In this document: positions 12,591-25,300 of the stretch, in pieces | Position numbering within the stretch: position 1 is the first letter of the stretch | Layout of the letters: the number at the start of each line of letters is the position of its first letter | NCBI GenBank assembly: GCA_020091685.1 | Contig: CM034601.1 | Span: forward strand, 17,723,320 to 17,787,319 | DNA: 64,000 nt | Direction: 5' to 3' | Origin: Lutjanus erythropterus | Lineage: Eukaryota > Chordata > Actinopteri > Lutjaniformes > Lutjanidae | Program-made: the position numbers and the translations under genes | The notes under the pieces: model-generated | Seen by the model: the letters and a program-made list of their open reading frames with translations, nothing else | What the model was told of the DNA's origin: nothing | Database searches by the model: none

Positions 12591-12895
12591 GTTTTTCCCC
12601 ACAGAGGAGTGTGCATTTGTAAAGTGTCCTTTAAACATATCAACAATAAAGTGTAAAAAATGAAAGTAAACAGCGTGCATGTGACTTATGACACTTATAA
12701 CAAATAAAGAATTATTAATATAATTATAAATATTAATAAATCTCAATAGGAAACCTTTGTTTGCTTTAACTTATTATGAAGAAAATGTTGGTTGTGCAGT
12801 GCAATGGAAATAGAATAATGACAAAGCCATCAAGTGTTGCGTACAGGTGTTGCCTTTGTGACAGACAAACAATAATACCACTTGGAAACACAAGG

Positions 12896-12985
12896 GGTGA
12901 GTTGAAAAGTTGTCTATTTAACCAGGAAAGGCATTAAGAATAAATTCTTATTTATCATAGCGGCCTGGCAAAAGGCAAGGTCTCT
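12896..12985. repeat. Possible retroelement tail fragment
   Basis: The words TATTTAACCAGGAAAGGCAT and GCGGCCTGGCAAAAGGCAAG resemble the 3' region of fish LINE/SINE repeats from general knowledge. The piece is short and unconfirmed. Confidence 0.35.
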
Positions 12986-15855
12986 TGAGGAAAGGGGTAG
13001 GAGCTTTAAATTACATTTTTAACCTGATGATGATGCTGGATTTAAAGTTAAAGGAAAAGTCAGGAGATTGTCAGAATCGGCAGGATTCATCCTCTGGGGA
13101 ACATGAATCTCTGTACAAATTTTCCTGGCCATCCATTCATTGTTATAATGTTGCATTGCATGTCAGGTACAAAGTGTTGGACCAACCAACTCACTGCTAG
13201 CCTGGCTAAAAATAACCTCATAGTTAATTGTCACTTGAGAGAACCTTCATCAAGGCCTTCAAATAATTCAAAATATATAACTGAAATCATGAGACGGAAG
13301 TTCATATAGGTTATTATAACTATTTACAACTCTGTACTGATGCTGAAGAAAAACCCAGAGTGTACATTTTAGGCGATACCACCTAAATTAGTTACTACAC
13401 TACCCAATAAAAGACCATCTAAAATCACATACACAAACACAGGGTTGCTGTCTCATCACTCTCACTCTGCTCCTCTTTTTCTTTTTTCATCAACCCAAAT
13501 CTTCTCTCCTTGTTCTTCTCTCTTCAATCCCAAGAAGCCACAACATCAGGAGATCACATTGTTTCCAAACAAAGACACATTGTAACTCTCTGACATTCAC
13601 AGCTACAAACAAAGACTGTGAGACAAGAGAGTGACAGAGAGGAGGAGGAGGAAAGACGCGGAAAAAATCATGAACAGAAGAGAAAAGACGCCTGTGTACT
13701 AAAAGCTGACGATTTGATTCTTGTCCACTTCATCAGCTGATGTCTACTCAGCCCACGCTCCATTAGCTAAAAGTCATTAAGCTTACTCTGCAAGATCAAT
13801 TGTCCATAATAATAAATACTTTAATATCAAAGAGACAGCACTTCCATCAATAAATCTAGTGGGTGTCCTGTAAGAGGGAACAACTGAGCAAACAATCAGT
13901 CAATTAGACAATCAATTATTCAACCAAACAACCTGTTATTTCAGCTCAGGCTATTTTTAAGATTTGCAATGTTGCATTGTGTGTTTCATGAAAATAAATA
14001 AATAAAAAGAGAAAACCCTCATCTTTGATGCTTTGTGGCTCAGTGCGTTCAGGCAGTGTTACTGGCAGATCAAACAGAGAAAACTGTGTTGTCTCGCAGC
14101 GCGCTCTGGGACTGTGCGGGTCCCGGCCTGTGAAAGGAGGTTAGCTGGTTGGAGTCTGACTATGGGCTGAAAACCTGCTGACTGCACTGCTAAGCTGGCT
14201 GCTGACTCCAGACCTCTATTTGTGCGTTCTGTCCCACCTGCTCACTGGTGGAACTCAAACATGCAAAGACACAAACATACTCACATGGCCACACATGCAC
14301 ATGCACACACAACACGATAACACAAACAAACCTATGGATTTATGCAATTCTGACTTGTGTGTTTTGTCTGTTAAAACCTCCTGTTCTATTTCCACTATTC
14401 ATTTCCATTTGAAATATTAACATTTTACATTATTTTGTATATTCTGTTTAGCAGCCACATTTCTATATATTCTATAAATATGAATTCCTAATCATTATCT
14501 TCTTCTTATACGTCAGCCTATCTGTTTCAACTTCTTGCTGGTCTTCTTGCTGTATATTCATCAATATTTAGAGCCTTTTATGTGGATTTTATTGCTATTC
14601 TTTTTGGTCAACATGGGTATCATCTGTACCATAGACAGTATATTATACAGAGGACAGGTGCCTTGTGGATGGGCAGAACATACACAACCAATCTGAAAAG
14701 ACATATCAGTAATATAAGTTGATTTATTTGATACAATACTAATTTCTTTTTTTGCACTCAATTTAATGTTCATATAGCTCAGTGTTCTATGCGGATTCAT
14801 GATGCATTACCTCGTTGCATTAACATAATGTTAAATTTAATGGAGCCAAGCTCACAGTAAAACCTCAACTCCGTCTAACGAATAACAGATAATTGATTTC
14901 TTCCAACTCATAAACAGACAACACCTCATTTAATATAATTCTGTATTAATTTTAGAGACTGAATAAATGTGATGTGTGCCAGATTATGTTTGTCTCCCTC
15001 AACAATGCACTTTAAAACATTTTTACTGCTGATTTATAAATACAGAGTTCAATGTACACTCACTTCTCACTGGCAGCACAGGCAGAAATAAAATCCTTCA
15101 GAAAACCAATTAAAGTATCATGAAGCTGATAAAAACATTACTAAAATTATGGCTAAAATGAATGAGTTCATGTTAATGAGTTAATGAAAATGAGTTCCAC
15201 CAACTAGATCTTAACTAAAACAAAACAAAAACAGAAGACTAAAATGTGACTTTACCTTACTACAATTTTCAGTAAACAACTAAAACTAAATTTAAAATTC
15301 TTGTCTCTTGGTGACTGAATGCCATCTTTGAGAACATAAGTCACTGCTTTTTGCTGATATCTGAGTGGGCATCGCCCTTTAAAGATGGAGTCTACAAGGA
15401 TAAATCTCGATCTAAATCCCGATGTAATCATTAATGATTTAAAATATATAAACTGAGGAAAAAGGTGGGCTATGTATTTGGTTACAATCCATGTGTAATT
15501 TTTCTTGGTTGCATTTATAAATTGCCTTTCTTGATACCACACAGCTATCTGATCTGGTTAATATAATAGAGCTTGTGATTGACTTTGATCCTGGTGGAGT
15601 CAGAGTTCAGTTCCTGTTCCAGTGCAGACAGAAGCCATCCCTGATTCAATTGTGCAACTTCCATCTTTTCTGAGCACTGGTGATTATTAAAATTTAATTA
15701 TGCAAATTGAGGTGGGTTGAAGCCACAAGTGAAAACAAGTGCATTAGTCCAAGACCGAGAAATAAATGAATATGAAGCGTGAGTGTGGGAGTCAAGAAAG
15801 GAAGTGGATGTGAGTGTATGGATGCATGTTTGTGTGTGTAGGTGTGTGGTTTTAC

Positions 15856-16020
15856 CTTGGCAGGTGAAGCAGTGAACATGGAAGTGTGTGTTTTTGACGC
15901 GCACCACCTCTCCACGACACACCTCCCCACAACGCTCGCACACAATGGGTGAGTTTCCACGGCTGGAGAGAGGAGAGCTGCTGTTGTTGTTTCCTCCATA
16001 AAGACCTGACTGGTACTGAA
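15856..16020 (-). CDS. ablim3: Actin-binding LIM protein, coding exon 2 (N-terminus and LIM1)
   Basis: This exon encodes residues 7-61. A Ser/Asn/Gly-rich leader (YQSGLYGGNNNSSSPLS) precedes the first half of LIM1, with zinc ligands C34, C37, H54, C57 and C60 in the C-x2-C ... H-x2-C-x2-C pattern. The segment CRGEVVRVKNTHFHVHCFTC is close to the ABLIM3 counterpart, and the Tyr/Asn-rich leader also fits ABLIM3. The acceptor on the minus strand is a strong pyrimidine run ending TTTCCAG at 16021. The donor is AAG|GTAAAA after 15856. The exon enters and leaves in phase 1, consistent with both neighbours. The frame stays open into the intron for some way after the donor, but that tail is CA-repeat-derived and is not part of the protein. 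Confidence 0.94.
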
Positions 16021-16454
16021 CTGGAAAGGAGAGGAGATCAAACACATGTCATTTTTTTGTCATTTTGAGGCCCTTTCTTTGGTCTTTCTTTCAACTGTAT
16101 TCAAATATCTGATCAAAGTATGATAAAAATGTGAAACGACTGCCATAAAAAGACAAGAGATCTGATGCATTTTTTTCTTGGCTCGTTACAGGAACATGTG
16201 ACAGCTAAAGGCAAGCTTTAATGTAACAAGGAATTTGAAGACAGGTTTGTCTTACATATAAAGTAGACAGAAATCAGATCCACCAGTTGACGAAATGCAA
16301 TAATCCAACACCAGCACAGAAGCTGATTTGATTTTCTGCTCAAAAAATAGATTTGGCCTTTAGATGACACTTTTCTTTAATGTCACAGAAACATTGTGGT
16401 ATCAATCCTGGAACAATATGACAGAAAGATAATATGCAATAATAAACACACAAT

Positions 16455-17833
16455 AGGGGTGGGCAATTTGACTATTTTAGATCAAGACCATGATCTAAGG
16501 CTTCCACAATCTACTTTCCAAGTGAGTCATAATGTCCTCTTACTTCTGTTTCGATACTTCACATAAACTCTTTGCGTATGGGATCCACGCCACGTGAACA
16601 ACCAGTAGAGTGTTGATGCCAACTCGATGGCTGTGCTGATTGGATGAATTACTTCACGCAGCTATCCTTGGGTGGACAACCGTCCCGCCCCTTTTCGCTC
16701 TGTGCTCCAATAACAGATCTAGCTCGTAAGTCTACATCAATTGTTAGTTTGCTTTTTCTAACATTAGCAAATTTAAGATGTGACTATATATCTGAGATGT
16801 ATAATAGAACTACACAGGGCATTGCTGCTCAGCCTTGCTTCTAATTTTCCCCAGTGGCCAATTGCAGTATTAGAGTGAAAAATTCTCCTATGGCCCAAAA
16901 CACATTTTCTTCATAAGCCTACATCATAAAAGAGATGTCTATAAAATTGTTGGCAAGACTTCTAGAAGTGCAAATAAACTCATCTGTAACTTTTTTATTA
17001 TGATCTTTTTTTGAGATTGAAAAATCTGTGATGATGTCATTACAATATAAATAAATATTTATATATTATAAAGTCTATGAGCCAAGTGGGAACTTGCAAG
17101 TGGGGGCAGTGGGGAAAAAACTACTACACTTAGTAAACCCAGAAGCTAGAAAATGTTTTGGGGCGTACGGCATATGTCATAATAATAGATCTATGCTGTA
17201 TATATATGTTGCTTTTACAGGTCCACCCGCAAAATCTTTTAACAGTCTTGAAAAATTGGCTTTGTTTTCGACATAAACAAGCCTAGTACACAGCATTTCA
17301 AAGAAAAGCAAGTAAAAAAAAAATTCCAGGACTGCGCAATGTCATGACCCGTCCTAATCTGACTCTGACTGGCTAGTCATTGATTTCATCAGTTTGGGTT
17401 GGTTAGGTTTAGGCATGACAAGAGAGGTTAAGTAGGGATAGGATAAGAATATTAGAGTAAGTCAATCAGAGGCAGAGTAGGGCTGTTTGTGCTTTCACCA
17501 TAGCTATATCACAGGACAGGCGAACTCTGACCGAGGTTCAGGGTACCAAGCTTGTCCATCTATTAATAGAGCACACAGCAAGAAGTAGTCTGACTTAGGA
17601 TGGGTCAAGAATTTAAAAAGCTTTACTTTATGATCATGTTATCTATTGACATCTGTTTTAATCAAAAATTTGAAACCTATGTAGTATCTTCTATGCAATA
17701 TTGTGTTTCAGTTGTGAAAATGGAGACCTTTCAATCCTGGCTATAGTCTACAGAGACTGCAGTTTACCTCATGAATCGTGATTGCAATTAAATCTATTGT
17801 AATGTAATTTTTTGGCCAGATTGTCCACCCTTA
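16455..17833. mobile_element. About 1.4-kb DNA element with imperfect TIRs
   Basis: The left end AGGGGTGGGCAATTTG and the right end ATTGTCCACCCTTA are inverted copies with a few mismatches. The 7-mer ACACAAT occurs beside both ends (16448-16454 and 17836-17842), which could be a remnant of an 8-bp target duplication as made by hAT elements. No transposase is readable. An inner segment near 16640-16720 is related, in the opposite orientation, to sequence near 55990-56045. Confidence 0.6.
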
Positions 17834-18750
17834 ATACACAATCTTAAAAAATTTAAAACATGGAGGTAGACAGACACTCACAAAATAATCACATGCACAC
17901 TCGTCTGAAGGTTTAGAGGAGATACCGAAGGCTTAGTGATTGGCTTTATAACTAGTAGTGGCTCCTGGAAAGTCTTACTCTGCCAGGGAGATCAGCACGA
18001 CTTACAACCATTCATTAGAAGATAGTGGCTTAAGAGAGAGACAGACGGGCAGTAAGACAGACAGACAGACAGGTTGAGAAAACGACTAACTGACTGAGAC
18101 AAACTGCTAGTGGTCCTAAATATCTAAATATCTAAATGTACTCTATAACTTCTTGATATTGTTGCAATGTGCTATTATAACTAATAGACTTTACAAATTT
18201 GCATGAAAGTAGCTGTACACTTTCTTTATAGCTATTTATGTCTATACTTTACTAATTACCTCTCTACTAAGCTTTTATTCTCCAGTTCATTTTTTTCTCT
18301 ATTTATGGAAATCAAAGAAGATAGCAGCACACTGGGAAATGCTTTGTACATTTCAGTGTATGACAATAAAGCTTTGCATTTTTAATCTTAAAATATACAT
18401 GAAGTGCATGACAAACACAGACACAATATGAGAGGCAGAAAAGGGCACAGTGGTGCTGTTTTGGGATTACACCTCTTTCATCCTCGCTTATGAAACTGGT
18501 CAAATCCCTCTTAGGGAAAGAAGTCCTTTCTTTACACTGTCTGAAACACACACACACTGCTCCAGTGGGCAGTTGAGTGAAATGATTTCACCAGCTGGCA
18601 GCATATTTGATCAATATTGATTCTGATTTCCTGTAACAGTCAAGTGCACTCTATCCAGTGCGCAAGAATCTGAGTAACAATTCTACTGTATTCTACTCAA
18701 TTCAATTACATTACAGTTAATGCTGCTGCATCCCAGAGTATTATGTAATC

Positions 18751-18800
18751 CACACACAGGCACACACACAAGCACGCACACACACGCACATACACACACC
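18751..18800. repeat. Interrupted (CA)n tract
   Basis: CACACA runs broken by AGG, AGCACG and CGCATA. It is a mutable simple repeat in intron 1. Confidence 0.85.
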
Positions 18801-19744
18801 ATGCCAGCAGGTTAAGCTGATGACAGCAGGAGAGAGACAGGGAGAGTTGTGGATCTATAAATGTTTTCAGGAGAAAAAAAAAAGGAAAACTGGGACAAAA
18901 ATGTTTCCTAACAAATTGTATCATCAGTATGTGTGTGTTTGAGTGTGTTTGGTCAGTGTGTGTGTGCACTACAAAAGCTGGCATTGGTTCTGTAGCCAGA
19001 TGGCAGCACAAGGACTGGAACCACAGACATAGAAAGATCTGAGCCACCTGTGTGTGTTTGTGCATGTTTATGTGTGTGTGACTGAATGTGTTATTTTTGT
19101 GTATTTGTTATCATTGTAGGTTTAAACATTATATGTTCTAGTTTATGGAACTGATGTAGGTGAAAACATGCCGTTAGGAGAAGTTTCTGGCAGAAAGGCT
19201 TGAAGGCTTCTTGGGTAGGTTGGGGGAGTGGGTCAGGGTTTGGGCTAAAATAGCGGGAAGCCCTAAAGGCTAACTTCTGTGCAAAACATGTAGCTTGGGA
19301 ATATATATGTACTGTATGTACTTGAATGTGTGTGTTCAGACCCTTCAGGAAGTTGCAATGTTGCAACGCAAACACAACAAACACAACAATGGTAACAAAT
19401 TCAACCAATCCCCATGAATTCTGCACAACCTTGCATATAAATACATAATGAACTCAATGGACTCGATTTTATTTTCTTTATTTTTTATATTCCATAATTT
19501 TGTGCTTGCAGTTTTGACTGAGTTTGAGCTCGAAAAAGACTTTCCTTCTTTTTCGAATACCCCCCAGGTGCACAAAAAAATGCACAAAAATATCACAACA
19601 TTCATCACAATTTTTAGAAAAGTTGCTGTGAAAGGACTGATAACTGGCCAACAGGCAAGTGATGTTCAGTACACACACAACCACTAACTGCACTAATGCA
19701 AGTTCCCAATATTTTTTCTTTATTTGCCTCATTTAAGTTGCAAA

Positions 19745-20440
19745 GTGTTTTGCGAGGTCACAGTGCCCTTGACATTTGACCACCAAAATCTAATTAAGTA
19801 TCTTCAGGTCCAAGTGGATGTTTGTACCATGTTTTGCTCAAGATGGACTTCAGAGGTCAAGTTTATGAGAAATGGAGGGTCATGAGGTCACAGGTTCCCT
19901 CCAGTTTTTCCTGAGATTTTGGTTTCAAATGGATCTTTGCACCACATTTGAAGAAATTCTTTTCAGGTGTTTTTGAGATATCATATTCACAAGAACAGAA
20001 CAAATGGACAACCCCAAATCATAATGCCTCCAGCATAAAAAGAAGTTTTCTTTCTTAAATGTTTTCATTTTTTAGAATTTATGGACTGCAAGATGTAAAA
20101 TTTACTGAGTGAAATCGTTAGAAAAAAGTGTGACAAATATTTCTGTGCAGCTCTCCAAAAATGTTTATTTCTGACCCCTAAGATTTATTTATGTATTTAC
20201 ACCAGGTTTGAGAATTTGGAAGTCAAAGGTCAAGGTCACTGTAACCTCCTAAAAGACATTTTTGCTCATAACTCAAGAATTCACACAGAAATTCTGACAA
20301 AATTTCACACAAAGATCTAATCGGATAAATTGATTAAGCGATGACATTTTAGATCTAAAAGGTCAAGGGTCAACTTCACTCTGACATCATAATGTTCTGC
20401 TCTCTGACAGTCCTCCTTTGTAAAAATAGTCTCTAAGTGA
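19745..20440. repeat. Two copies of one repeat family arranged head to head
   Basis: Around 19755-20035 the sequence reads as the reverse complement of the family seen at 27195-27740: GAGGTCACAGTG, GTCCAAGTGGATGTTTGTACC and CATAATGCCTCCAGC. From about 20200 to 20400 it reads in the forward sense: GTCAAAGGTCAAGGTCACTG, ATAACTCAAGAATTC and GATGACATTTTAGATCTAAA. It is non-coding. Confidence 0.65.
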
Positions 20441-21757
20441 AGAGAGCATGTTTCTCACTAAAATTTAGTTACCGGAATCACACATGCCAATATAGGGATA
20501 AGAAAAAACACTCAATACCCTTTATTAAATTCCTCAAAGTCTTCACCGTATTCATTGTATGAGTCTGGACAGACATGGATATAAAGCTGAAACTTGACTG
20601 ATTGGTAAAGGCATACAACTGTGAGACAGTAAGTCTATCCTATTTAAAAAAAAATAATAATATATTTAGCATCAAATCTATTTCCGCACAACTCTCCCTC
20701 AAGTGCCTTCAAAGTCTGCACTGTTTGACAGCAACACATATGCATTCTGACCTCTGAACCTGTGGATAAACAGCCTGGATAAAAACAAATGAAGGTCTCC
20801 CATAGTGCAAACCAAACCAGTCAGCCAAAAGATAATCCTCTTCTTTTCTTTGGGAGATTTTTGGGGTTACACTCGCTCAGCTGGGGCCCCTCTGCTAGGC
20901 TGACATGGTCATAATTGTATCAGAGCGTTGCTGCACCAAAGCCCTTTATAAGGTTAAATACCTCCCTGAGGTGAGGGTATAAAACTGTGGCCACTTCATG
21001 TCTTTTTACACTGGAAAGCATGGTGCTGTGTCACGCCTGCAGAGCCACTATGCTTTTGATTTTGGGAAAATAGATTTTGGGATTTAGTGGTTTCACATTA
21101 ATAAAAGCCTGCTTCATGTGGTGCTATGTTTAGACATGGGGACATTTTAATATGTGCCTGCCTGGCACAGTGTAGAGCAGAGATGTGCTCAGTTGTCTTC
21201 CTGCTATCAAAGAACAGTGGGCTTCCTCTTTTCTCTCTAGTATATTTGAGTAGCTTTTCACAGCCTTTTCTAACTGTCTTGCTTTACTATTATTTATTAC
21301 AATAAAAGAAATTCTGCCACAAACATCAAAAACCTGAATGAGCAGATTTACATCTTTGTTAATCATGGATAAAATGATTGGGTCCTGTGACTGTAGGAAA
21401 TTCTTCAACGGAGGAATCCCTGATTTCCACAGAAACCTATAACACCCTGGTTAACACAAAACACACAGTCACAATGATGGAAATACTTATGAGCGCTGTC
21501 AGCAATCAATACACAATACCAGCCTGTGTTTCCAACCTTCATTGACGAGAGAGCTGCCTAATGACATGATGAAATACAGTGTCAATAAGTGAGTGTGTGA
21601 TCAATAGCCTCAGTGAGGGGCTGTTTACGTCTACTTCAAGTTAAACCCTCCCATGACACTAGGTTATTGATTACAAACACACATTTAGACACACACCCTC
21701 AGCCTACACATGTGCACCTTTAACCCGTCAAACACACGCACATTTCAGTCTTCTTAC

Positions 21758-21776
21758 CATTTGTGGGTCCACTCAT
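21758..21776 (-). CDS. ablim3: Actin-binding LIM protein, coding exon 1 (start codon)
   Basis: A 19-bp coding segment begins with ATG at 21776-21774 and encodes MSGPTN plus the first base of the next codon. The donor follows at once (G|GTAAGAA). The start has A at -3, a fair Kozak context. Joined in phase 1 to exon 2, it gives an uninterrupted frame of 122 complete codons to the end of exon 3. A very short first coding exon like this is invisible to a simple open-frame search. I infer it from the splice phase, the donor and the CpG-rich upstream sequence. An alternative upstream first exon is possible, since ABLIM genes use several promoters. Confidence 0.75.
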
Positions 21777-22330
21777 GATGTGAAGTGGAAGTCCAGCAGC
21801 TTCAGTCAGTTGAGTTAAGCCTCCTGCAGCTCCAGATATGACCAGTCACTCCTGTCAACTCTCTCTGTCCCTGTCCGACTTATAACTCTCCCTCCCTCCC
21901 TCTGTCTCAGTCTGGAGAGGGCTTTCCCTGCTCCTCCCGGCAAGCGGATTATACTGCCAGGCAGGCGGCAGACTACTGTACCCCTCCACCCTGCGTAAAG
22001 GCTGCCGGCTGAGGAATTAAATCGAGACTGACTGGTGGTACCGTCCTCCTCCTCATCATCATCACGCCTTCAGCTTCGGCCTCTCCCACCCAACAAACCA
22101 CAGCGGTCCCCTCCTGGCTCGGTGCAGAGGCGTCCATCCCTCCCTGACGCCTGCATGCTTGTGCGCTCCAGTGCTGGATGGTGAGTTTGTGAGCGGCTTT
22201 CACGCACTCGGAGCCTGTCAGAGAGAGTCTCTTACCCGGGCAGGACGAGGTCCTCTCGCGATGCGAGAGCGCCGAACAGCGTCCGAGCTCCAAACTGCCG
22301 GTCAAGGCTGAACCAATGTACAACGGTCAT
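21777..22330 (-). promoter_or_regulatory. ablim3: Probable ablim3 5' UTR and CpG-rich promoter
   Basis: From about 21900 to 22330 the sequence is GC-rich with roughly 30 CpG dinucleotides, in sharp contrast to the AT-rich surroundings. It sits directly upstream of the start codon on the minus strand. A TATAAG word on the minus strand near 21880 could place transcription start around 21850, giving a short leader. That is an inference; no transcript evidence is available. CTCGCGATGCGAG at about 22255-22267 is a small inverted repeat within the island. Confidence 0.6.
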
Positions 22331-25300
22331 ATGACTGTTAAGACCCCGAGTTGGTTTAGGAGACAGAGTAACAGAAAAATACTATTTAAGACAGCGCACT
22401 GACCAAAACGACAACTCAAATTGTCATGACTAGACATAAAACCGCAATTTTAAATACCCAAAAAGAAAAGTTAGGAGCCAAATCCATTAGCTAACTCAAA
22501 CAAGAGGTAGCCTAAAGCAGAACGTTAGCAAAAACAGCTACTGTAAACATATTGTACAAGACATTAGACACGCGTGACAGTTTACCAGGTCTGGGACAGT
22601 GGGGAAATGGCACAGATTACATTAGAAAGTAACTCAAACTGCACCTGTGCTGTGCATCATACTACAATATATAATTAAATATAGAATAATAAATATATAT
22701 ATATGTGCATTAACAGTGCACTAATACTCTGGGTGCAGAGAGGCAGCAGAAGTGGCCAAGACTTAAAGATGGGCTCCCCAAGCTTTTATGCCCCCATAAG
22801 GACTGTGATTGGCTGCAGGTCCCCAGATTCACCAGCCAATAGCCCGTAGAAGGAAGACCACAGAGCCTGAGGAGGAGCATTGCACATATTAACACATTTT
22901 ATCAGCTAAACGTTCACCTGTGGGGGAGTGTAACAGGCTCCATATGGAGGGTTAATTGGCAGTCACTTTCTATTGGGATTTCATATGAGACTCACTTTAT
23001 TTGTAATTTGGTATTTTGTCTGCCCTTTGTGGTATCATTGTAATATCTCTCTAATATTCCAATCAGAAAAGTGTGTCAATGGCTCTCAATAGTCATGTAA
23101 CGGTGGCCTGATTGTGGGCCACTTGAATCCTATATGGTATTTTTATCTCATTGTGTGTGACTTTAATAATCATATAATAAGCCTATAGAGAGTTAACAGA
23201 GGAAAAATCCACCCTAAAATTTAATTTGTATTGTGCTATTCCAATAATTTAACATGTAAAATAATTCTAACACAAACAATGTCTGTGGTTTCATAAGAAA
23301 TGTTTGTTTAGTTAATGCAAGAAGGTCCATTTCAATATAAGACTTGCAGCTGCATCAGAGAGTAAGTCTCATTTAAGTCATCATGCAGTTGGTAATTCCA
23401 TAGTGTCGTTGTTTCAATGTTCACTGTCCATTTGTTTGACCCTCACACTCTTTATGCTTTGTGTTTCTGTCCTTTGCAATTGTCGTTTTAAGGTTTAAGA
23501 TTGACAGATACTTCTTGGAGGAAACTGAATATATTGAATATTTGTACATTTATTTTCATCAGTGTATATTCACCTGAAAACAATAATTGTTGTGTTTTTG
23601 GCACCTAGTTAGAACAGTTTGCAATCTGCCAGCTCAGTTGCCTCTAATTCCTACACACTGAGGAAGCTGCACAATATCAGCACAATACAGCTACAATAAA
23701 GTTTTGTACCTGAATGGTCCAAAATCCTGACAAATGCAATTATGGATTTTTGGGACACAGGGTGGTACATGGTCCTTGGACGATTGCTTAGTTTTTCCAA
23801 ATGGTCACTCACAGTGAAGCTTAATAAAGATCTAAATGACAGAATCACTCTGTTTCATCCTTCTGGTATTCAACCTAACAGGGAGTCTGATAGTTTAGGT
23901 GTTATTCATTTAAAGCAGTAATGCTTACCTGCAAACCTTGAGACCTCAAAAATAGTGAGGATTTCTCTATATACATATACATATATATTAAAAACTCCCT
24001 AAAAAAACAGGAATTCTTCTCAGGAAGTCTGGTTTGGTGAAGCTGTATTGTTGTGCGGGTGGACTTTGAAAGTCATAAAAGGCTTATACACTCTATAAAT
24101 TGTAAGATATAGGTTGTGATAAAAGGAAAAGAAAAGATCTGAATTTTTTTCAGAAATTGGGTGGAATACAGGAGAATTGTGACCCCAGGAGGAAACAGGG
24201 AGAGGTCAATGAAAAACTCAAGTCTCCTTGGAAAATTGGGAGGGTTGTCAAGTATGATAATGTTTACAATTCTTAATAGTTCATGTGAACACAATAATAA
24301 ATGTGTAGCCATGCTGCCTCTGGTGGCTTTTGTGAGAGAAATAGTACATCATTCATAACTTAAAGAAAGGATGTTTTTGTTATATGACCTTCTCTGAAAG
24401 CAGAGTAAAAGCTCCTGGGCTCTACACTATTTCAGACATGTTATTACATAATCAGCCATGGGAAGTGTTCAATGGAGACTGAAGACCATCTAATAAAAAA
24501 CAGTAACTAATAAACTGTCCTTGTGATGTTGCCTCTTGAACCATTCATGATCAGTGTGGAAACTTATACATCAAAATATCCTCATATTAGACTTTTTTTT
24601 GCAGCTGACTTTTTTAGGAAAAGCATATGTGGTACAACTTTAGCTTACAGTAATTTGTACCATTAATGCAATTTATTTTAAATTTAAAATACAGAGTAGG
24701 CACATTGTAATTATTTCAGTTCTGGTTTTGCAGATATTTCTGTTTCATTATTGCACACTCCAAACCACATGTTCACAGATTATTTACAGGATTTATCCTG
24801 GAGTTAATTGTACCAAAGTCAGCTACAGTGGTCCATTATCTGAGTGTAGCTACAAAGAAACACCAGAAGGTGGCAGTACAAGTTAAAACAATATTCATAG
24901 AAACATGGGACGCTGCAGGGTGAGGAGATATTTTAGTTTCCCATTTGTGAAATGTCAGAACAGTAACCAGATAAAGAAACGAAATGAATTCCTGCCATGT
25001 TGACTGTCTGTTCAGGTGGTGTGGCATGAGATGCATTGTGGGTAATGTAGTCATGTCAGTAGCATTAGAAATGAATGATTTCGTGCCTTAACCAGAACTT
25101 CAACCTACTTACAGAGTTTTAAAACAACAAACTGACCTCATGTTGATTTCTTTGTCACAAGTCTTCTATTTTTCTTTTCTTCTTCTTCTTCTTCTTTTTT
25201 TTTTTTTTTTAATAAAATAAAAGATTATTCCAGTTTGAATCACTTTATTTGTTCTCTCTTGGATCCAATGACCCACAAACACAAAAACATGTTTTCAGGT

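Larger units (their letters stand above)
916..15855 (-). other. ablim3: ablim3 intron 2, about 14.9 kb, repeat-filled
   Basis: This intron lies between the donor at 15855-15854 (AAG|GTAAAA on the minus strand) and the acceptor ending at 916. I checked both strands for LIM-like Cys/His patterns and found no extra exon. Open frames here are short, with low-complexity or repeat-derived content. Separate entries describe the repeats at 1308, 3483, 3944, 6118, 6428, 7131, 8200, 10097, 12217 and 12552. The remaining AT-rich sequence (for example 13000-15500) shows nothing I recognise. Confidence 0.8.
16021..21757 (-). other. ablim3: ablim3 intron 1, about 5.7 kb
   Basis: This intron runs from the donor (G|GTAAG at 21757-21753) to the acceptor at 16021. 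It contains a DNA element at 16455-17833, a CA-rich tract at 18751-18800 and a head-to-head repeat pair at 19745-20440. I see no further exon. Large first introns often hold regulatory sites, but I could not pick out a specific one. Confidence 0.8.

Noticed and set aside
21973..22323. 116-codon minus-strand open frame upstream of ablim3
   Set aside because: It lies in the CpG-rich promoter, has no domain, and GC-rich DNA has few stop codons.
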